A program made the translations under genes and the position numbers. Below the pieces are notes generated by a model, which was not told where the DNA came from, made no database searches, and was given only the letters and a program-made list of their open reading frames with translations. 64,000 bases of DNA from Cristatella mucedo (taxonomy: Eukaryota > Bryozoa > Phylactolaemata > Cristatellidae), in NCBI GenBank assembly GCA_009760855.2, contig WPIO01000213.1, positions 225,001 through 289,000 of the forward strand. The letters are read 5' to 3'. Below are positions 1 through 12,240 of the stretch, piece by piece. The first letter of the stretch is position 1; each line of letters begins with the position of its first letter.

Positions 1-45
1 TCTCTCTCTCTCTGTCTCTCTCTCTGTCTCTCTCTCTCTCTGTCT
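1..45. repeat. (TC)n microsatellite
   Basis: The window opens in a TC/TCTG simple repeat. From its end to about 400 I see no gene, except that this stretch should be intron 2 of the HEATR5-like gene. Confidence 0.9.
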
Positions 46-412
46 TGTTGTGGCAGACAAAGGACACTACCATCCCACCGCTTGGGCTAAGCACAAGCAT
101 CCTTCTTTGCCTCCGAACCTCTTCTCTCTGTCTCTCTACTGTGGCGGCTGAATAAATAATCATAACCTGACTATGTATTAATGTCCATCAACAAACACAG
201 CGAGTGTGGAAAAGAAGTCGCATGCTATTGCTACAAGTGAGGTATCAAGCGGGTGAGAATCAAATAGTATCGCTAAAAACACTGTCACTTCTGCTCCTGT
301 CAGCGCTGTGTCTCTAAACTAATTCAGTGGTGCACACACACTCGCATGCATGCAGCAGCAGAAAGCACCAGGAAATCGGAAGTCGGCTATCGTAAGCCTG
401 TCAACTACTCAC

Positions 413-1172
413 AGCTTGATGGATAGGAAACTCGGCGAGTCATCCTTGTTCTTGACGATGTCGTTACACTTGTTGACCGTTTCGAACAGGTGGCTGGCGT
501 CGCCGACGGCAAACAGCGACGCCAGGCAGCGTGCGAGCAGGGCGCGCGTCGGCGGTCCTGGTCCGTCGTCGATCTGCTTCGTCAGCTGCGCCACGAGCCG
601 CTGCTGACTGTCCTTGACGTCCGACTGCAAGGCGCAAGGCCGGAAGCCTTGGCTGCGGCTCGCGCCATCGGACATCGGAGGTGCGAACGAGCACGGCGCC
701 GTCGCGCCGATGAGAAACAAAGATGGCCACGGCTGCTGCACAGCTCGGCGCCGCCGGCAAACGAGAGCAAAAGCAAGAGCGAGATCGAGAGCACGAGATC
801 GAGAGCAAGATCGAGAATGAAAACGAGATCGAGAACAAGATAGAGGACAAGATCGAGAATGATAATGAGATCGAGAACGAGATCGAGAATGAAAACGAGA
901 ACGAGAGCAAGAAAGCAAGCGAGAGCAAGAGGGCAGCAGAACAACAGCACCGCAGAACGAGACGGCCGGATGAGCAGCGGCCAGCAGCGACGCAGGGACG
1001 CCACGGCTGCGACCGACGATGGCGAGCAGAGACGAGACGGCCTTACCCGCTGCGCAGCCGAGAGCACCCGGTCGAGGAACTGGAGCCACTCAAACACGAA
1101 CACGGCCCGCTTCGCCTCCGGAAGCTTGGCGAGCACCTCCTCGTTCAGCAGCAGGCTGTGCGCCGACTCCAT
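413..1172 (-). CDS. HEATR5: HEATR5-like protein, first two coding exons (5' end of gene, partial)
   Basis: Exon 1 is 1172-1047 (42 codons) and exon 2 is 624-413. Exon 1 begins [17 protein letters not shown] and ends in AAQR before a GTAAGG donor. Exon 2 follows a TTGCAG acceptor and contains [13 protein letters not shown] and [12 protein letters not shown], then a GTGAGT donor. These match the conserved N-terminus of HEATR5A/B, large HEAT-repeat proteins (about 2,000 residues) that act with aftiphilin/gamma-synergin in AP-1 clathrin trafficking. The exon 1 to exon 2 join is phase 0. The rest of the gene lies left of the window. A continuous open frame runs through the intron, but only the two exon blocks resemble the family. 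I remember the family sequence well, so the call is firm; which of the A/B paralogues it represents cannot be said. Confidence 0.88.
745..935. repeat. Purine-rich hexamer/dodecamer repeat in HEATR5 intron 1
   Basis: Degenerate repeats of GAGATCGAGAAC / GAGAATGAAAAC type fill the middle of intron 1 (625-1046). They create long false frames rich in Glu/Asn/Lys on plus and Leu/Ser/Phe on minus. Confidence 0.8.
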
Positions 1173-1814
1173 ATTTGTTTTTAGCTCTTCTGCGCGCGTC
1201 CTCTGCTGGTGCTCGTCAGGCGGCCACCGGCCGACAGCAGTTGCCTAGCATCTCTGCAAGCCGAATGCTGAACCGGTTAACAAGCCGTTCAGAGGTCACC
1301 GGTCAACGAGGGAGATATGCTTGGACGGGCCCCCCTAGGGGAGTGAGAGGCGGCCACTGCTACAGCCGGAAAACGACTGAGGCGGCTGTAGCGCTGGGCT
1401 GCGCACAGCCCCGTACGAAGCCAACGAGTGAGTGAGCAAGCTCTCGAGCAGAGGCCGGCCAAGTGGGTACCAGTGAGAAGGAGCGTTCGCCTCCAGGGGC
1501 CGAACACAGTCTAAGGATCAGATCGAGCCATGTCGCGCTTGGCCCTTGCAATTTACATGCTAAAAGGGAGTGAGCAGTAATAACCGGTACTAACCGGTTT
1601 AATAAAGCCAGTTGGGATGGCGCCACAGCTGCTGCGGCTACAGCAGCAGCAGCACACGTCGATCTCGACGCAGGCAGGAAAACCCGACCTGGGGCCGGCA
1701 TCTTGGTTTGCGAGGAGGAAGCGGCAGAAGGGGGCACGTGATGAAGTCATGTGACGAAGTGCAAAAGTCGGCCTAGTAGCCGCTTGAGGAGATTCAGATG
1801 GTAAATTCATTCAG
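1173..1814. other. HEATR5 upstream region, no other gene seen
   Basis: Moderately GC-rich sequence immediately 5' of the HEATR5 start codon on the minus strand. It should hold the promoter and 5' UTR. I see no clear TATA box and no convincing coding frame. Confidence 0.4.
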
Positions 1815-1925
1815 AATGCCGGCATCAGCAAATGTAAAGTGCATAGACGGAGATTGAGTTCTCAGAGGACATTACGACAAATACAATTATTGCTACTATT
1901 GCTATTATTATTATAATTATTATTA
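1815..1925 (+). mobile_element. LINE family A 3'-tail fragment
   Basis: Contains CAGCAAATGTAAAGTGC, an inverted GAGTTCTC segment and a terminal ATTATT run. This is the same arrangement as the 3' tail of the fuller family A copies at 5.3, 34.5 and 39.5 kb. Decayed. Confidence 0.5.
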
Positions 1926-2244
1926 TTACGTCAGCGCCCCCACACACGCGAATGTCTCTCGTAGTCGCTTCTTGTCGCTGCTGCTTGCAGAGCGTCGACT
2001 TGCGATTGCCACGGACAACGTGTCAACGCCCTTCGTCACGGACGTCTGTGGGCAGCGGTGGCTCGCTGGCATCCATCTTGGCCGGCGAGCTTCCGGCACG
2101 AACCGGTTTGTCGACGTCCGGTCCGGCGCCGCGCTGCCGCCGCGCCGCGCCCCCTCCCGCTTTCGGGCAGCTGTCAAGGTGAGGTGGGCCGAGGCAGACC
2201 TGCTCGAAAACAGCAGCATACCTGATGTTGTTTATCAAGCATCC

Positions 2245-2345
2245 TACCACTCACCATTCGATCTTGTTTGCCTTTGCAGCAAATGTAAAATGCCCAGAAA
2301 GAGATTTTGAGTTCCCTATAGGGGCACTTTATCAAGTGTACTATT
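2245..2345 (+). mobile_element. LINE family A 3'-tail fragment
   Basis: GCAGCAAATGTAAAATGCCC followed by a stem-forming segment, GGGGCACTTTATCAAGTG and an AT-rich end. Clear relative of the family A tail. Confidence 0.7.
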
Positions 2346-3671
2346 ACTCTTTTTATTGTTACTGTGAGTGGTCGACGATGATGGAACTCACACAGACGAA
2401 GCGCAGCAGCATCATCATCATCAGCAGTAGTCAGCAGGCTTTTACTGGTTTACATTGATTTATTTATTACATTGCCATTTTATAATTATAATTACATTGC
2501 TTTATTATTATTATTATCTGTGGACTTATCCGTGGAAAGAGCTGGTCTAGTCGTGCAGAACAGGCTGCTCAGAAGATGACTCGACCGATCTGATCGCCTG
2601 ATCTCGACCAGCACATCTCAAACGAGCGACTCTTGCCGCTGGCATGGCTGCGCAAGGAACCTCTTCTGCAGGCATACACATCAATCGCTGCCGTGCGGTG
2701 CTGGCGGTGGCAACTGAAGTGCTGGCAAAGCCAAGCGGATTCTCGCGCTTTCACAAACAGATTGGCTGGCCACTGCTTCCAGTACAACTCGGCTGGCTTC
2801 CGTTGGATTCGGGCAGCGGCTGCGCACTTCCGGGTGCCTAGTCTGTGCAACTCTCGAAGGCGTGCCACTGCACTCTGCCACCGGGTGCAGCTAGTGCAGA
2901 AAGTGAGCCGCGCAGGGGGAGGAGTTCACTTGCAAAGACGATCGAGCGATCGCCGAACCTTTTTCAGTAAGACTCTACTTGAAATCGGTGCTTTTGCAGA
3001 GCTTGTACTCCGATCACAAGAGCTTGCACGAAGGCCAATAGAATGCCGGCGACACCTCGGGGTCAAATGCAACCTATTCCTGCCAAGCCAACAGCAGACA
3101 TTGACACGGCAGATCAACTGGCCGGAGGCCGAAGGGGTAAGTACGCTCAACAGGTGAGCTCAACGAGTGAGCACTTCGTGTACGATCAGCGGGTAAGCAG
3201 AACTCAGGATAGGAATCAGTAGAAGCTGAGCCAGTTGTCCGATGGGCTTGAAAACCTTGACCTCTGACCCCAAATAATGTTTGTCATCTCCCTGCTGGCC
3301 GGTCGGCAGGATTTGCTCGTGCCACCGTAACACTCAAAACAAGAATACAACGCCCACGGTCTCCAAATAGGACCTGAAGCCCACGGTCTGACGGCACGCG
3401 CTGCTGCTCATGCAGCTGCTGCTGCTGCATGAGCTGTCGCGTGGCATCGATGTCCCATCGACTCGGCCTCTGGTGCTGGCATAGCCGTGGGCCACCGCGC
3501 CTGGTGCATGCTGCTAATCAGAGACGTCTCATACCATGCATGACTCCAAGCACTCGAGCACGTGGACATCGGAAAGCAATCTCGGTGCTTTGTTTGTATC
3601 ACTAAAAACACCGAAAGGCTCATTTCGAGACACGGCACAGCAATCCTCTGGGTCGAAGGTCAATTGTCTGG
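2346..3671. other. Intergenic, no supported gene
   Basis: A 174-codon open frame at 2633-3157 (+) overlaps equally long frames on the other strand and shows no motif. I take it as chance. The rest is unremarkable, with a short CAG/CTG-rich patch near 3410-3435. Confidence 0.4.
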
Positions 3672-4217
3672 GTCGGATAATAATTATAACAATAATACAC
3701 TTGATAAAGCACCCTCTGAGAACTCAAATCTCTTTCTAGGCGCTTAACAATTGCTGCAAATGAAGCACGATCGAATGGTTAGTGGTAGCATATTCGATAC
3801 ACGGCACGAATAACATGGTTAGTGGCAACATGCAACAGCATCACAATGCATAAGCACATAAAGGACGACTCACGAGGAACGGCTAAATGCTGTCATAAAT
3901 AGATGTGTTTTAGCTTCTTTTTAAATGTAGACAAGTAAGAAGATGTCGAGACGCAGGTCGGGAGTGAGTTCCAGGCTTTGGGAGCATAGAAACAGAAGGT
4001 GTGCAAAGGATTTTAGATTCGCACAAGATCCGGGTAAACAGCTAGATTCCGAAAAGTGGGTGGTACGATACTTAGCCTGGTGGGAGGAGTAGATCTGATG
4101 CGTATGCTGGAGCCAAAAAATGAAAGGAGCTGAAAAAGAGTGACACAACCTTTAAGTCGATGCATTGGTTGACTGGGAGCCAGTGCAGGTAACCGAGAAG
4201 TGGCGAGATGTGGCAAA
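3672..4217 (-). mobile_element. LINE family A fragment, reverse orientation
   Basis: Reading the minus strand gives the end of the reverse transcriptase ORF (around 4148-4217) followed by the characteristic tail at 3672-3760: GCAAATG, stem-loop, ACTTGATAAAG complement, ATT repeats. It directly abuts a plus-oriented family A copy, so the two make a head-to-head pair. Confidence 0.8.
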
Positions 4218-5360
4218 CCCTCTCGCTGATGTGATTGCCAAGCACAATCTAGGCTTTCACTTCTATGCGGATGACACTCAGTTGTACCTTTGCTTTGATC
4301 CCTCCCAGCCTTCGAGCACCTCAAATTCTCTCAACTCACTTGCTGAATGCATTGATGACATCCGATCATGGATGGCAGCAAATTTTCTAAAACTAAACGA
4401 TGATAAAACTAACTTACTAGTTATGGGCAAACCTAGTGTTATTCAGAAATTGGAAAGGCTGACTTTCAAAATTGGCTCTGCCAGCATATCTCCAGTTGCA
4501 TCAGCTCGAAATCTAGGTGTCATATTCCAAAGCGACCTCTCGTTAGACGACCACATCAGCTCCACAGTCAAATCCGCCTATTTTCAGCTTCATATCATTG
4601 CTAAAATTAGGGCTTGTTTAGATAAGGATACCACGTCTAAGTTGGTCCATGCATTCGTGACATCTCGTCTCGACTTCTGCAACTCACTGCTTACTGGCCT
4701 ACCAGCATGTGCGATCAGGCGATTGCAGCTGGTGCAAAACTCTGCAGCTAGACTTGTCTGTCGTGAGCGTCGCAGTTGCCACATTACTCGACTTCTCGCC
4801 GACCTGCACTGGTTACCAGTCACGCAACGGATTGACTTCAAGGTTTTGTCGCTCACTTTTAGGTCTCTTCATTCTATGGCTCCAGCCTATCTTTCAGATA
4901 TACTACCCCATCAGGCAAAGCATCGTACCACTCGCTTTTCGGAATCCAACAGTCTAGAAATACCTCGTACAAACCTTAAATCCTTTGGAGACCGTGCATT
5001 TAGCTCGTATGCTCCCACAGCCTGGAACTCCCTCCCGACCTGCGTCAGAACATCCCCTGACCTGACCACATTTAAAAGAAACTTAAAAACATACCTATTT
5101 AGGACAGCATTTAGTGGGTCCCTGTGATTCGTCCTTGGTGTGCTTATGCGTGCTGACACTGTTCATGCTGCCAGTAACCACATTTGCATGCTGACCCAGT
5201 GCATGTAACCCCTAACCATGTTATTCATTTTGTTTGTTTTTCAAGCATGATTTTACTTACTATTCTATTGCGTATCACTTTGCAGCAAATGTAAAGCGCC
5301 TAGAAAGAGATTAAGTTCTCTGAGGGCGCTTTATCAAGTGCAATATTATTATTATTATTA
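4218..5360 (+). mobile_element. LINE family A (L2/CR1-like), 5'-truncated, with RT C-terminal half
   Basis: The open frame runs to 5127. It starts inside the reverse transcriptase at the palm motif region FHFYADDTQLYL (YADD catalytic box), continues through the thumb (NFLKLNDDKTNLL) and the conserved C-terminus (APAYLSDILPHQAKHRTTR, AWNSLP), and then the 3' UTR. The tail at about 5285-5360 is GCAAATGTAAAGCGCCTAG, a stem-loop, GGGCGCTTTATCAAGTG and ATT repeats. The 5' half, including endonuclease and the RT fingers, is absent. The frame is intact over 270+ codons, so this is a fairly young insertion. Confidence 0.9.
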
Positions 5361-5560
5361 TAACTGAGATGCTTACGACAGACAAGCCTGGCTGCGAAGT
5401 TTTGCACATGGTGTAAGTGCCTGAGTGCACATGCAGGTAGGCCAGCAAGCAGTGAGTGACAGGATGTCACCAATGCATGCACCTAATTTAGATGTGGTAT
5501 ATCCCTGCCTAAACAAGCCCGAATTTTAGCAATGTTAAGCAGCTGAAAGTAGGCAGACTT
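5361..5560 (-). mobile_element. LINE family A RT fragment, reverse orientation
   Basis: On the minus strand it reads as the LLAGLPACALR and QNFAARLVCRKH region of the family A RT, without a 3' tail. Part of a nested LINE cluster between 3.7 and 6.6 kb. Confidence 0.75.
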
Positions 5561-6305
5561 GATCACATCCGATCCCTATCCAAGTTTAGGAGCTGTCTCC
5601 ATCAGTGGCTAGTAAAAAATTTAACTAGCTCTTTAGTTCTGTCTCGGCTTGATAATTGTAATTGCCTTTTGGCTGGGCTGCCAAAGAAAGCTATTAGGCC
5701 ACTGCAGCAGACTTTAACATGGCCGCAAGGCTGGTCTTCAAGCCCCAGCGGTTTGAGAACGTGTCTCATTTGCTGAAAGAGCTAGGATGGTTGCCGGTTG
5801 AGCAAATACAACGGATACAGAGCAAAGTTCTTATGCTGACCCACAAGGCCAGCCACGGCTTGGCTCCTTCGTACCTAGCTGAACTGCTGCATCAGTTTCA
5901 GCCTGTTCGTGCCCTCAGGTCCTGTGTGGACAATAAATTAGCTGTCCCATTCCTCCGCTAAAAGACCGTTGGCGATAGAAGCTTTAGCTCTGCAGGTCCT
6001 AAACTGTGGAACTTGCTTCTACAATTCTTACGCAACGACAACTACTCTCGTAATGCCGGCTATGGCACATCCATTTCAGCGGTCCTGAGCTGCTACTTCT
6101 TTGCTACTCACTACCTGAACTGCTCTCCTGACTCTGCTATGCTTCCCACTTTTTCTTTGTTGCGTGAGACGAAGTCTATTGGCTACCCATTTCATACCGA
6201 AAGCTGCTTAGGCTGTGAGTGTGCTATATAAAAATCTCCTGCGTAACACCCACATGGTCTTTATGACTTTGTGGAGTTACAGACGGAGATACATTATATT
6301 ACATT
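5561..6305 (+). mobile_element. LINE family B 3' fragment
   Basis: Carries the RT C-terminus (MAARLVFKPQRFENVSHLLKELGW within 5719-5961, HGLAPSYLAELLHQFQP) and the family B tail: CCTGCGTAACACCCACATGG, then GGTCTTTATGACTTTGTGGAG and GACGGAGATACATTATATT. Family B lacks the ATT-repeat tail of family A. A frameshift and a stop break the frame. Confidence 0.85.
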
Positions 6306-6603
6306 GTGGAGCTGATGTGGTCGTCCAAGGAGAGGTCACTTTGGAACATGACACCTAGATTTCGTTCAGATTTAACAGCTGATATGCTGACAGAGCCAAT
6401 TTTGAGTGTCAGTCTTTCCAATTTCTGAATCACACTTGGTTTGCCCACAACTAGTAAGTTGGTTTAACAGCCATTCAATTTAAGAAAGTTTGCTGCCATC
6501 CATGTGCAGATGTCATCATCAATACATGCAGCAAGGGGAGAATTGAGAGAATTGAAGCGAAGGTACAATTGAGTGCCATCTGCATAGAAGTGAAAGCCTA
6601 GAT
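6306..6603 (-). mobile_element. LINE family A RT fragment, reverse orientation
   Basis: On the minus strand it reads the YADGTQLYLRF to DDHIS region of the RT, with the catalytic YADD changed to YADG. It is bounded by unrelated sequence on the left of the tail side. Dead fragment. Confidence 0.75.
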
Positions 6604-7689
6604 AGTCAAAAGTCGATCGGCTGGGTCGAACGTCGATCGTCTGGCTGCTATGGCGTAACTGCTGCCTAGTCCCACCGAGCCTGCCCATCCAGGGTCAGGT
6701 GCTCACACAGAGCAGCTTTTGACAGGATAATTGGCCAATGCTTGTAAGGCAACTGTCTGTTATTGCACGGGCGGCACATAGTCCACAGTACAAGCCCACT
6801 GTTGGAAGATCCGTTTCAGAAGCAGCTCAGCTAGAAGTTGATGCACAGCATTTGATTTTTGCCATTAGGCATCACAGACACACAGTGTCGAAATCTCCAA
6901 GGTGACTGTCTCAATCGCGACCGTCGCTGGCCCCTTGGTCAGCTGCAGACCGGTCGGCAGCACACAACAGCAGCAATTTCGTGGTCGATCCAACAACAGT
7001 TGGAACAACTGGACCTTTGGCCTCCCCTTCAAAGTGCCTGTGCCTGCTTAGGCATGTGCACGAGCGGTGCCAGTGCACATACCGGCATTGGTGCGCATGA
7101 ATCAGCGCACATGCTTAACATAGTACGTTTGTGCGTGCGTGTGCGTGAATGTGTGTGTGTAAGTGTCCACGTGTGTGTGTGTGGGTGTGTGTGTGTGTGT
7201 AAGGATTAGATGTAAATGTAAGGTTAAGTAAGTGATGTAAGGTAAGTGTGTGTGTGTAGGACTAGATAAAAACAACGCAGGACAAGACAGTTTTGCTTAC
7301 TACAACCACATCCTCAGCAGCATTCGGCGGCCAAAACAGAGCTCGGTCTCAGCACGCGAAAAGGAAGACAGACAGCTGCATGCTGGGAAATAAATGGCAG
7401 CCAAGGCCAGCCGAGAGAAACCGGGCCCTTCCAACACTAGCGCGCCCAGACGGATAGCTGAGTAGCGATTGCGAAAGCCAGCTTTGTCTCTCGCTCTGAA
7501 TCGGCATGGCCTCTTACCGTACATCAATCTGTCTGCATTTTACTTTCTGGCTGGTTTTCTCTAACTCTATTTGCCTGCTTGCCTCCACTTACCTCCGTTG
7601 CTCTCTCACTTACTCATTTGCACCTGCATGTCAGCGCGCATACACTCCCACACTCTCTGTGTCTCTCTCTCTCTCTCTCACACTCTCTG

Positions 7690-7726
<37 letters not shown>

Positions 7727-9261
7727 ATCCTTGGCTGGTAGCTACTGCGTCCAATTCGCAACAAGCGAGTTGCAGAAGGGGGCTGGATTCAGCTTGCGAC
7801 ACGACTACGATGCCACGGCACGGACTCTCAGCCTGCAATCCATCGCATGCAAGCCGGGCGAGGTTCGAGGCGCGAGTCTGAGGCAGAAGCTGCAGCCGCC
7901 TGACTGATAGACAGACAGGCAGACCAACTGGGCACTCTCTAGGACCAGCCGATCGATTGGGCAGCTAGCCACAGTGCTCATTAATGCTCTTCTCACGTGA
8001 GGCCATAATTACAGCAGCCGGCAACTCGGGCGAATGGCCTCGCGTGCAGCCTCAGAGTCAGCCTCTGCTTGGCAGCTGCAGCTTACTGCTGCTGGCAGGA
8101 CTATGGGGAGCAGCCTGGAAGCGTGGCAGCACGGATATGGCAGCTGGCTTTGCCGAGACACAGGATTGCACTCGACCTTGCTATCGACCATGGCCCGATC
8201 TAGAATGGCTACGTATCTGCTCAGTTTCCTGATCCTGTCTGGAAGTTATGGCAGATTAGCAGCAGCAGAACGCTAGCACCAGCAGCAGCCGGGACGCAGC
8301 TGCTGCTGATTGAGGTGACCGACTGCTGAGTGCTCTATGAGCACACTCTGCCTCTATGCAGAGCAGGTGCTTCTCAGAGCGACCAGCACAGCACAGGCGA
8401 GGGGTAACCGTCCACCCACCAAGGGGAGGCTACCCCACGACTCCACCTCGGTACCGAGTGGAGTAGTGACTGGACACGACACGGGCTGCAGCAGGCTGTG
8501 AGAGGCTGATGATGTAGACCCGGAACTCCTACAGACGATGTAAGGTTGACGATGTAAGGACATACTGCAGCAAAGTCCTACAGATGATGTAAGACTGGCG
8601 ATGTAAGGCTGTACTGCAGTTCCTCCATTGAACCAGGGCAGAGCTGATTCAAGGCAGCTTAGGGGTATACATTCTGCAGGCAGGCAGGATCCGGAAGGGA
8701 TGCTGTCCAAACTAGAGGCCACAGAGTGTAGCAGTTGCCCTCACACACGCAGCTCCCCTAGCCCTGGCCCCCGATTCCGGTGGCCAGCCGGTGCCACTGA
8801 ATCTGCTGCCAGCCTAACTGCCTTCTCATAGGACCGGCGGCGGCCGGTGCCAGGAGCGTGCCCTGAATGGCAGCAGGAAAGTGCAGCGCGGCCTCTGCAT
8901 AAATACCGGGTAGATGTAGCGCCTCAATAGCCAACTGGCTTGCGAAATAGGGGAGCTGAAAGAGCACGAGACACTGCACACCTGCAGGCAGCAGGTCGAT
9001 TTGGCAGCCATTACAGGAGCAGAGATATCCAATCAGGTCCATCATCGGTGCAAACACATGATGGGCAGTCAAAAACGACAACGGATAATGCGAGAAGAGA
9101 GAGAGGGACAGACAGAGAGAAAGAGAGTGTGTGTGAGTGATGAAGTGAGTGAAGTGAGAGAAGAAGAGAGAACGAGAGAGTGAGAGAACAAAGGCAAGAG
9201 ACGAGGCTTCTTAAAAAATGACATCGACTCTACTCCACGGCTGTGGAACACACTTCCATGC
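6604..9261. other. Intergenic with microsatellites, no supported gene
   Basis: Contains (GT)n at about 7127-7203, a (TC)n/(TGTC)n block at about 7651-7727, and GA-rich repeats at about 9091-9188. The open frames across it are microsatellite products or short overlapping frames without motifs. Confidence 0.5.
8526..8624. repeat. Imperfect tandem duplication, about 50-bp unit
   Basis: Two adjacent copies share CCTACAGAYGATGTAAG and GCGATGTAAGG / GACGATGTAAGG and end in TACTGCAG. No coding sense. Confidence 0.6.
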
Positions 9262-9455
9262 TATTCACTCCTTCGACTGCCTTCCTGACTCTGCTATGCT
9301 TCTCACTTTCTCTTAGCTGCGTGAGATGAAGTCGGGTGGCTACCGAATGCGTACCAAAGGCTGCTCAAGGCTATGAGTGTGCTGTAGACACTCTCCTGCG
9401 TAACACCCACCTAGTCTTTGTGGCTTTGCAGAGTTACAGGTGAAGATATACAGAC
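9262..9455 (+). mobile_element. LINE family B 3'-end fragment
   Basis: Matches the last 190 bases of the family B copies at 6.1 and 50.0 kb: CTGACTCTGCTATGCTTC, GCGTACC, CTCCTGCGTAACACCCACC and a GTCTTTGTGGCTTTG end. Confidence 0.8.
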
Positions 9456-9481
9456 ATAAACGTGCGCAGGCGCGCACGCAC

Positions 9482-9483
9482 GC

Positions 9484-9515
<32 letters not shown>

Positions 9516-9519
9516 ACAT
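9482..9519. repeat. (CA)n microsatellite
   Basis: Uninterrupted CA dinucleotide run just after the family B fragment. Confidence 0.9.
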
Positions 9520-9879
9520 ACAGAGAGTAAGGGAAGAGACAGTCGGCCAGTTGCCGACAAGCACAGCCCGGCTTCTGCAAATCATCTCTTGCCTGACAGC
9601 GAGAGTCACTGCTCGAAGAGCATGTGACAAGGAGAAATAGCTGAGAATCGGGAGGCATGAGCTCCCGATTAGTCCGCCGCCCTCTGCACCCCTGCAGCAG
9701 CCTAAATACCTTCGGGAAAAGTCATGGAAACCGGAGTTGCCGTGTTGGCACAAGCAGCCAGCCAGCCTCAGTGGGTGTGGACAGCACACAGCTAGGCCAT
9801 TCCGAGACGATGGGTATCATTTACTCGGCTAGGCATACCGTAGCCATCATTAACGTTGCGAAGCGTTTACGCTGAACTT

Positions 9880-11280
9880 GCATTGATCGCAAGACCGCCA
9901 CCCTCGCCCACAGGCATTACCACGAGGATGCGACAGACGACATGGCTGCCTCTGCCCAGCTCCTCTGTCGTACCGGCTGCTGGGGCAGCAGCGGCTGCAG
10001 TGGCCAAATTTGGCGCTAACTTCTACCAAATTCTCAACTTTCGGCTACGAGAGGAGGACGAGGACTTGCGGCTCGGCCATCGGCGCGCCGCTGCACACCG
10101 CCGCCGATTCGAGCAGTGCAGCAGCAGTGAGCGAGCTCTAGTGCGACCTCTGGCGGTCAGCTCGCGAGCGATCGCCCCGCAGTTGCCCAGCATCGCGCGC
10201 GGTGCGCGCGCTCGGCGCCGTCGCCGGATGCGCGGCCATCGCCGAGCGCTCGCGCCGCGGCTCGCTCGCGGGCGTCCGGACAGCGAGCGGATTCTCAGCG
10301 GTACTTACGAGTCGCCAAGCACGGCAGTCGCCGCCGCCGCTGGTCGACAGACCGCTGGCCGACCGATGGACCGACGCGCCGGAAGCGAATCGTCAATGAC
10401 CGCGTTTGGCCGGAGCACGAACGCGGCTACGGCGAGGCGTTGGCCGGCTACAACCTTTGCCTGCGAGCGCGGAAATGACGCCCTCAGCGGCTACGAGGCG
10501 CCGACGGCGATCTCTTTCCGGTAGCCTCCCACCTACAGCACGCACTTCCGGTTGGGCGCCCAAAGTCACCTCCCTCCCCCCCCCCAACAACCGTCCCGCC
10601 CGCCCCGCCGCCGATCGGCTTTCTGGACGCGTTTCGCGATCGCGATCGCGATTGCGCGTCCCTGGCCTTGTCGACTGCGCCGTCGTCGCTGGCCTCCTCG
10701 ACAAATGCGCCGTTGTCGCTGGCGTTAGTGGCGCTGCAAAAAGGTCGCTTCCTCGGCGGCCGCCCCCCCCAGCTTCCTTCCGGCGTCGGTTTCGTGCGGC
10801 GCGGACGGCGCCTCGAACGACGGCCGGGGAGAGCCGGGGAGAGCGCGAAGAGCTGAAAAGCGCTCGCCGGGTTGATGCTGTGGAGGGCGTGCGCGCGACG
10901 CTACAGTGGCGGCCACGTGCGCGGAGCGCGCGATCGGTGGCGGCGTGCAGGCGGTGAGAGCGCGGCGCCACGCGCCGCGCTCTCACCGCCGTTGAGGGGC
11001 GGGGCGAGCTATCGAAACGGCCGGGCCGAATTGACCGCGGCGGCGGCGTTGTTGGCGGCGGCGGCGGCGTTGTTGGCGGCGGCGGCCGCGTGCCGCAGAG
11101 GCCGGCGCCGCCGCCGCTCTCTTTGACGGACGCTCTCGGTCGGTTTCGTGCTACGCCGGACCGCCGCGGCGCGCGCGCGTCGTCTCTCGCTGCCCTTCAG
11201 AATTGCGGCCCCAACAAACTTGCCGTCTTTGTTCCCGCGAGCTTGGCTTCCGCGTTCGTTTCCGTGTTCGCCTGAGCATC
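9880..11280. promoter_or_regulatory. GC- and CpG-rich island, function unknown
   Basis: The sequence is abruptly CpG-dense, with repeated CGATCG / GCGATCGCG and GGCGGCGGCGTTGTT units at 11040-11090. Several overlapping open frames exist on both strands, the longest 222 codons, as expected when stop codons are rare. None shows a domain. It may be the promoter or first exon of an unrecognised gene. It sits upstream of neither HtrL-like gene in a simple way. Confidence 0.35.
10950..10990. repeat. Perfect GC-rich hairpin, 19-bp arms
   Basis: GGCGGTGAGAGCGCGGCGC is followed after three bases by its exact reverse complement. It could form a cruciform or an RNA stem. Confidence 0.85.
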
Positions 11281-12240
11281 GTTCAGCGCACGCTAATAGC
11301 CGCCAGCGGTTCTACTACCAGGCGGCTTCGCTGCGCGTCATGCTGCTTGCTTTAGCATTCCAAGCATTCCAAGCATGCCTAAGCACGGTACAAGCGGCGA
11401 ATGTGAAACGTGAAACGTGCGTTGTCGATTCTTTCGCGATGAGACGCAAAGAGAGCCTCGATTTGGATTTAGTTCCCTTATGGCGCTATACAAACGAGCT
11501 ATTATTCTTACAATAATTAATTAGCTGTTTTTATATTTACATCAGTTATTTAGATGTTTGTATTAAATAATTTTATATTTGGAGAATTATTGTATTTATA
11601 TTAACTATATTTATTGTATTTATTTATTTGTATTTATCAGTTCACAGTAGCTATATGTATTATTTCAGTAATTATGTTAATTAATCATTCTTACAATTAA
11701 TCGTGCAATTAAGAGTCGTGCTCGCATCGCAGCACGTCGCCGTCTGCGTGCGCGGACGGGGTACGCGCAGCTAGAAGCGGATTTGTCGAAATTAGGCTCG
11801 ACGTCCGGGTTGATGTATAAAATGATCGCACTGGTCCTTCATATATATATATATATATATAACATGCATATAGATTTATATCTGTATACGCTTGGCGTTA
11901 TGGAAGCGCTCTAATTACAAGAGCTTCGCCGATATGCAGTCGCACTGTAGATAAGGATAGCATCAGTACGCTTAAATTGCCTTTTAAAATGTACTTTTTA
12001 ATGCCGTTTTAATTAGCTGACATCTCGAACGTTCCAAGGCCGCCGAGAAGCGGTCTCACGCTCGGACATGCGTCAGCTCTAAGCGGAAGCGGAAGCTGTC
12101 CGCATTCTCGCTGGCTGTCTCAACGCCTCATTCGACTATTGCTGTGCAGTCGTAACTATGCAGCTTCTATATAACTGTAACTATAACCGTAACTATGCAG
12201 CGGCTGCACCCTAGGCTCGCTGCAAGAGCGCACGGCACCC
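11281..12240. other. AT-rich intergenic, no gene seen
   Basis: From about 11500 the base composition swings to AT-rich. A (TA)n run lies at 11841-11861. It includes the region downstream (3') of HtrL-like gene A, but no obvious AATAAA for the minus strand was identified with confidence. Confidence 0.4.

Noticed and set aside
409-1184. Long Glu/Asn/Lys-rich (plus) and Leu/Ser/Phe-rich (minus) frames
   Set aside because: They are translations of the intronic hexamer repeat. Only the terminal parts on the minus strand match HEATR5, and these are bounded by good splice sites.
4165-4220. Start of the LINE ORF at 4165
   Set aside because: The first 18 codons come from the neighbouring reversed LINE; the real LINE A copy starts near 4218.
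9856-11126. Several long overlapping open frames on both strands in the GC-rich island
   Set aside because: Low stop-codon density in CpG-rich DNA makes such frames expected; none has a domain, and frames on opposite strands are equally long.
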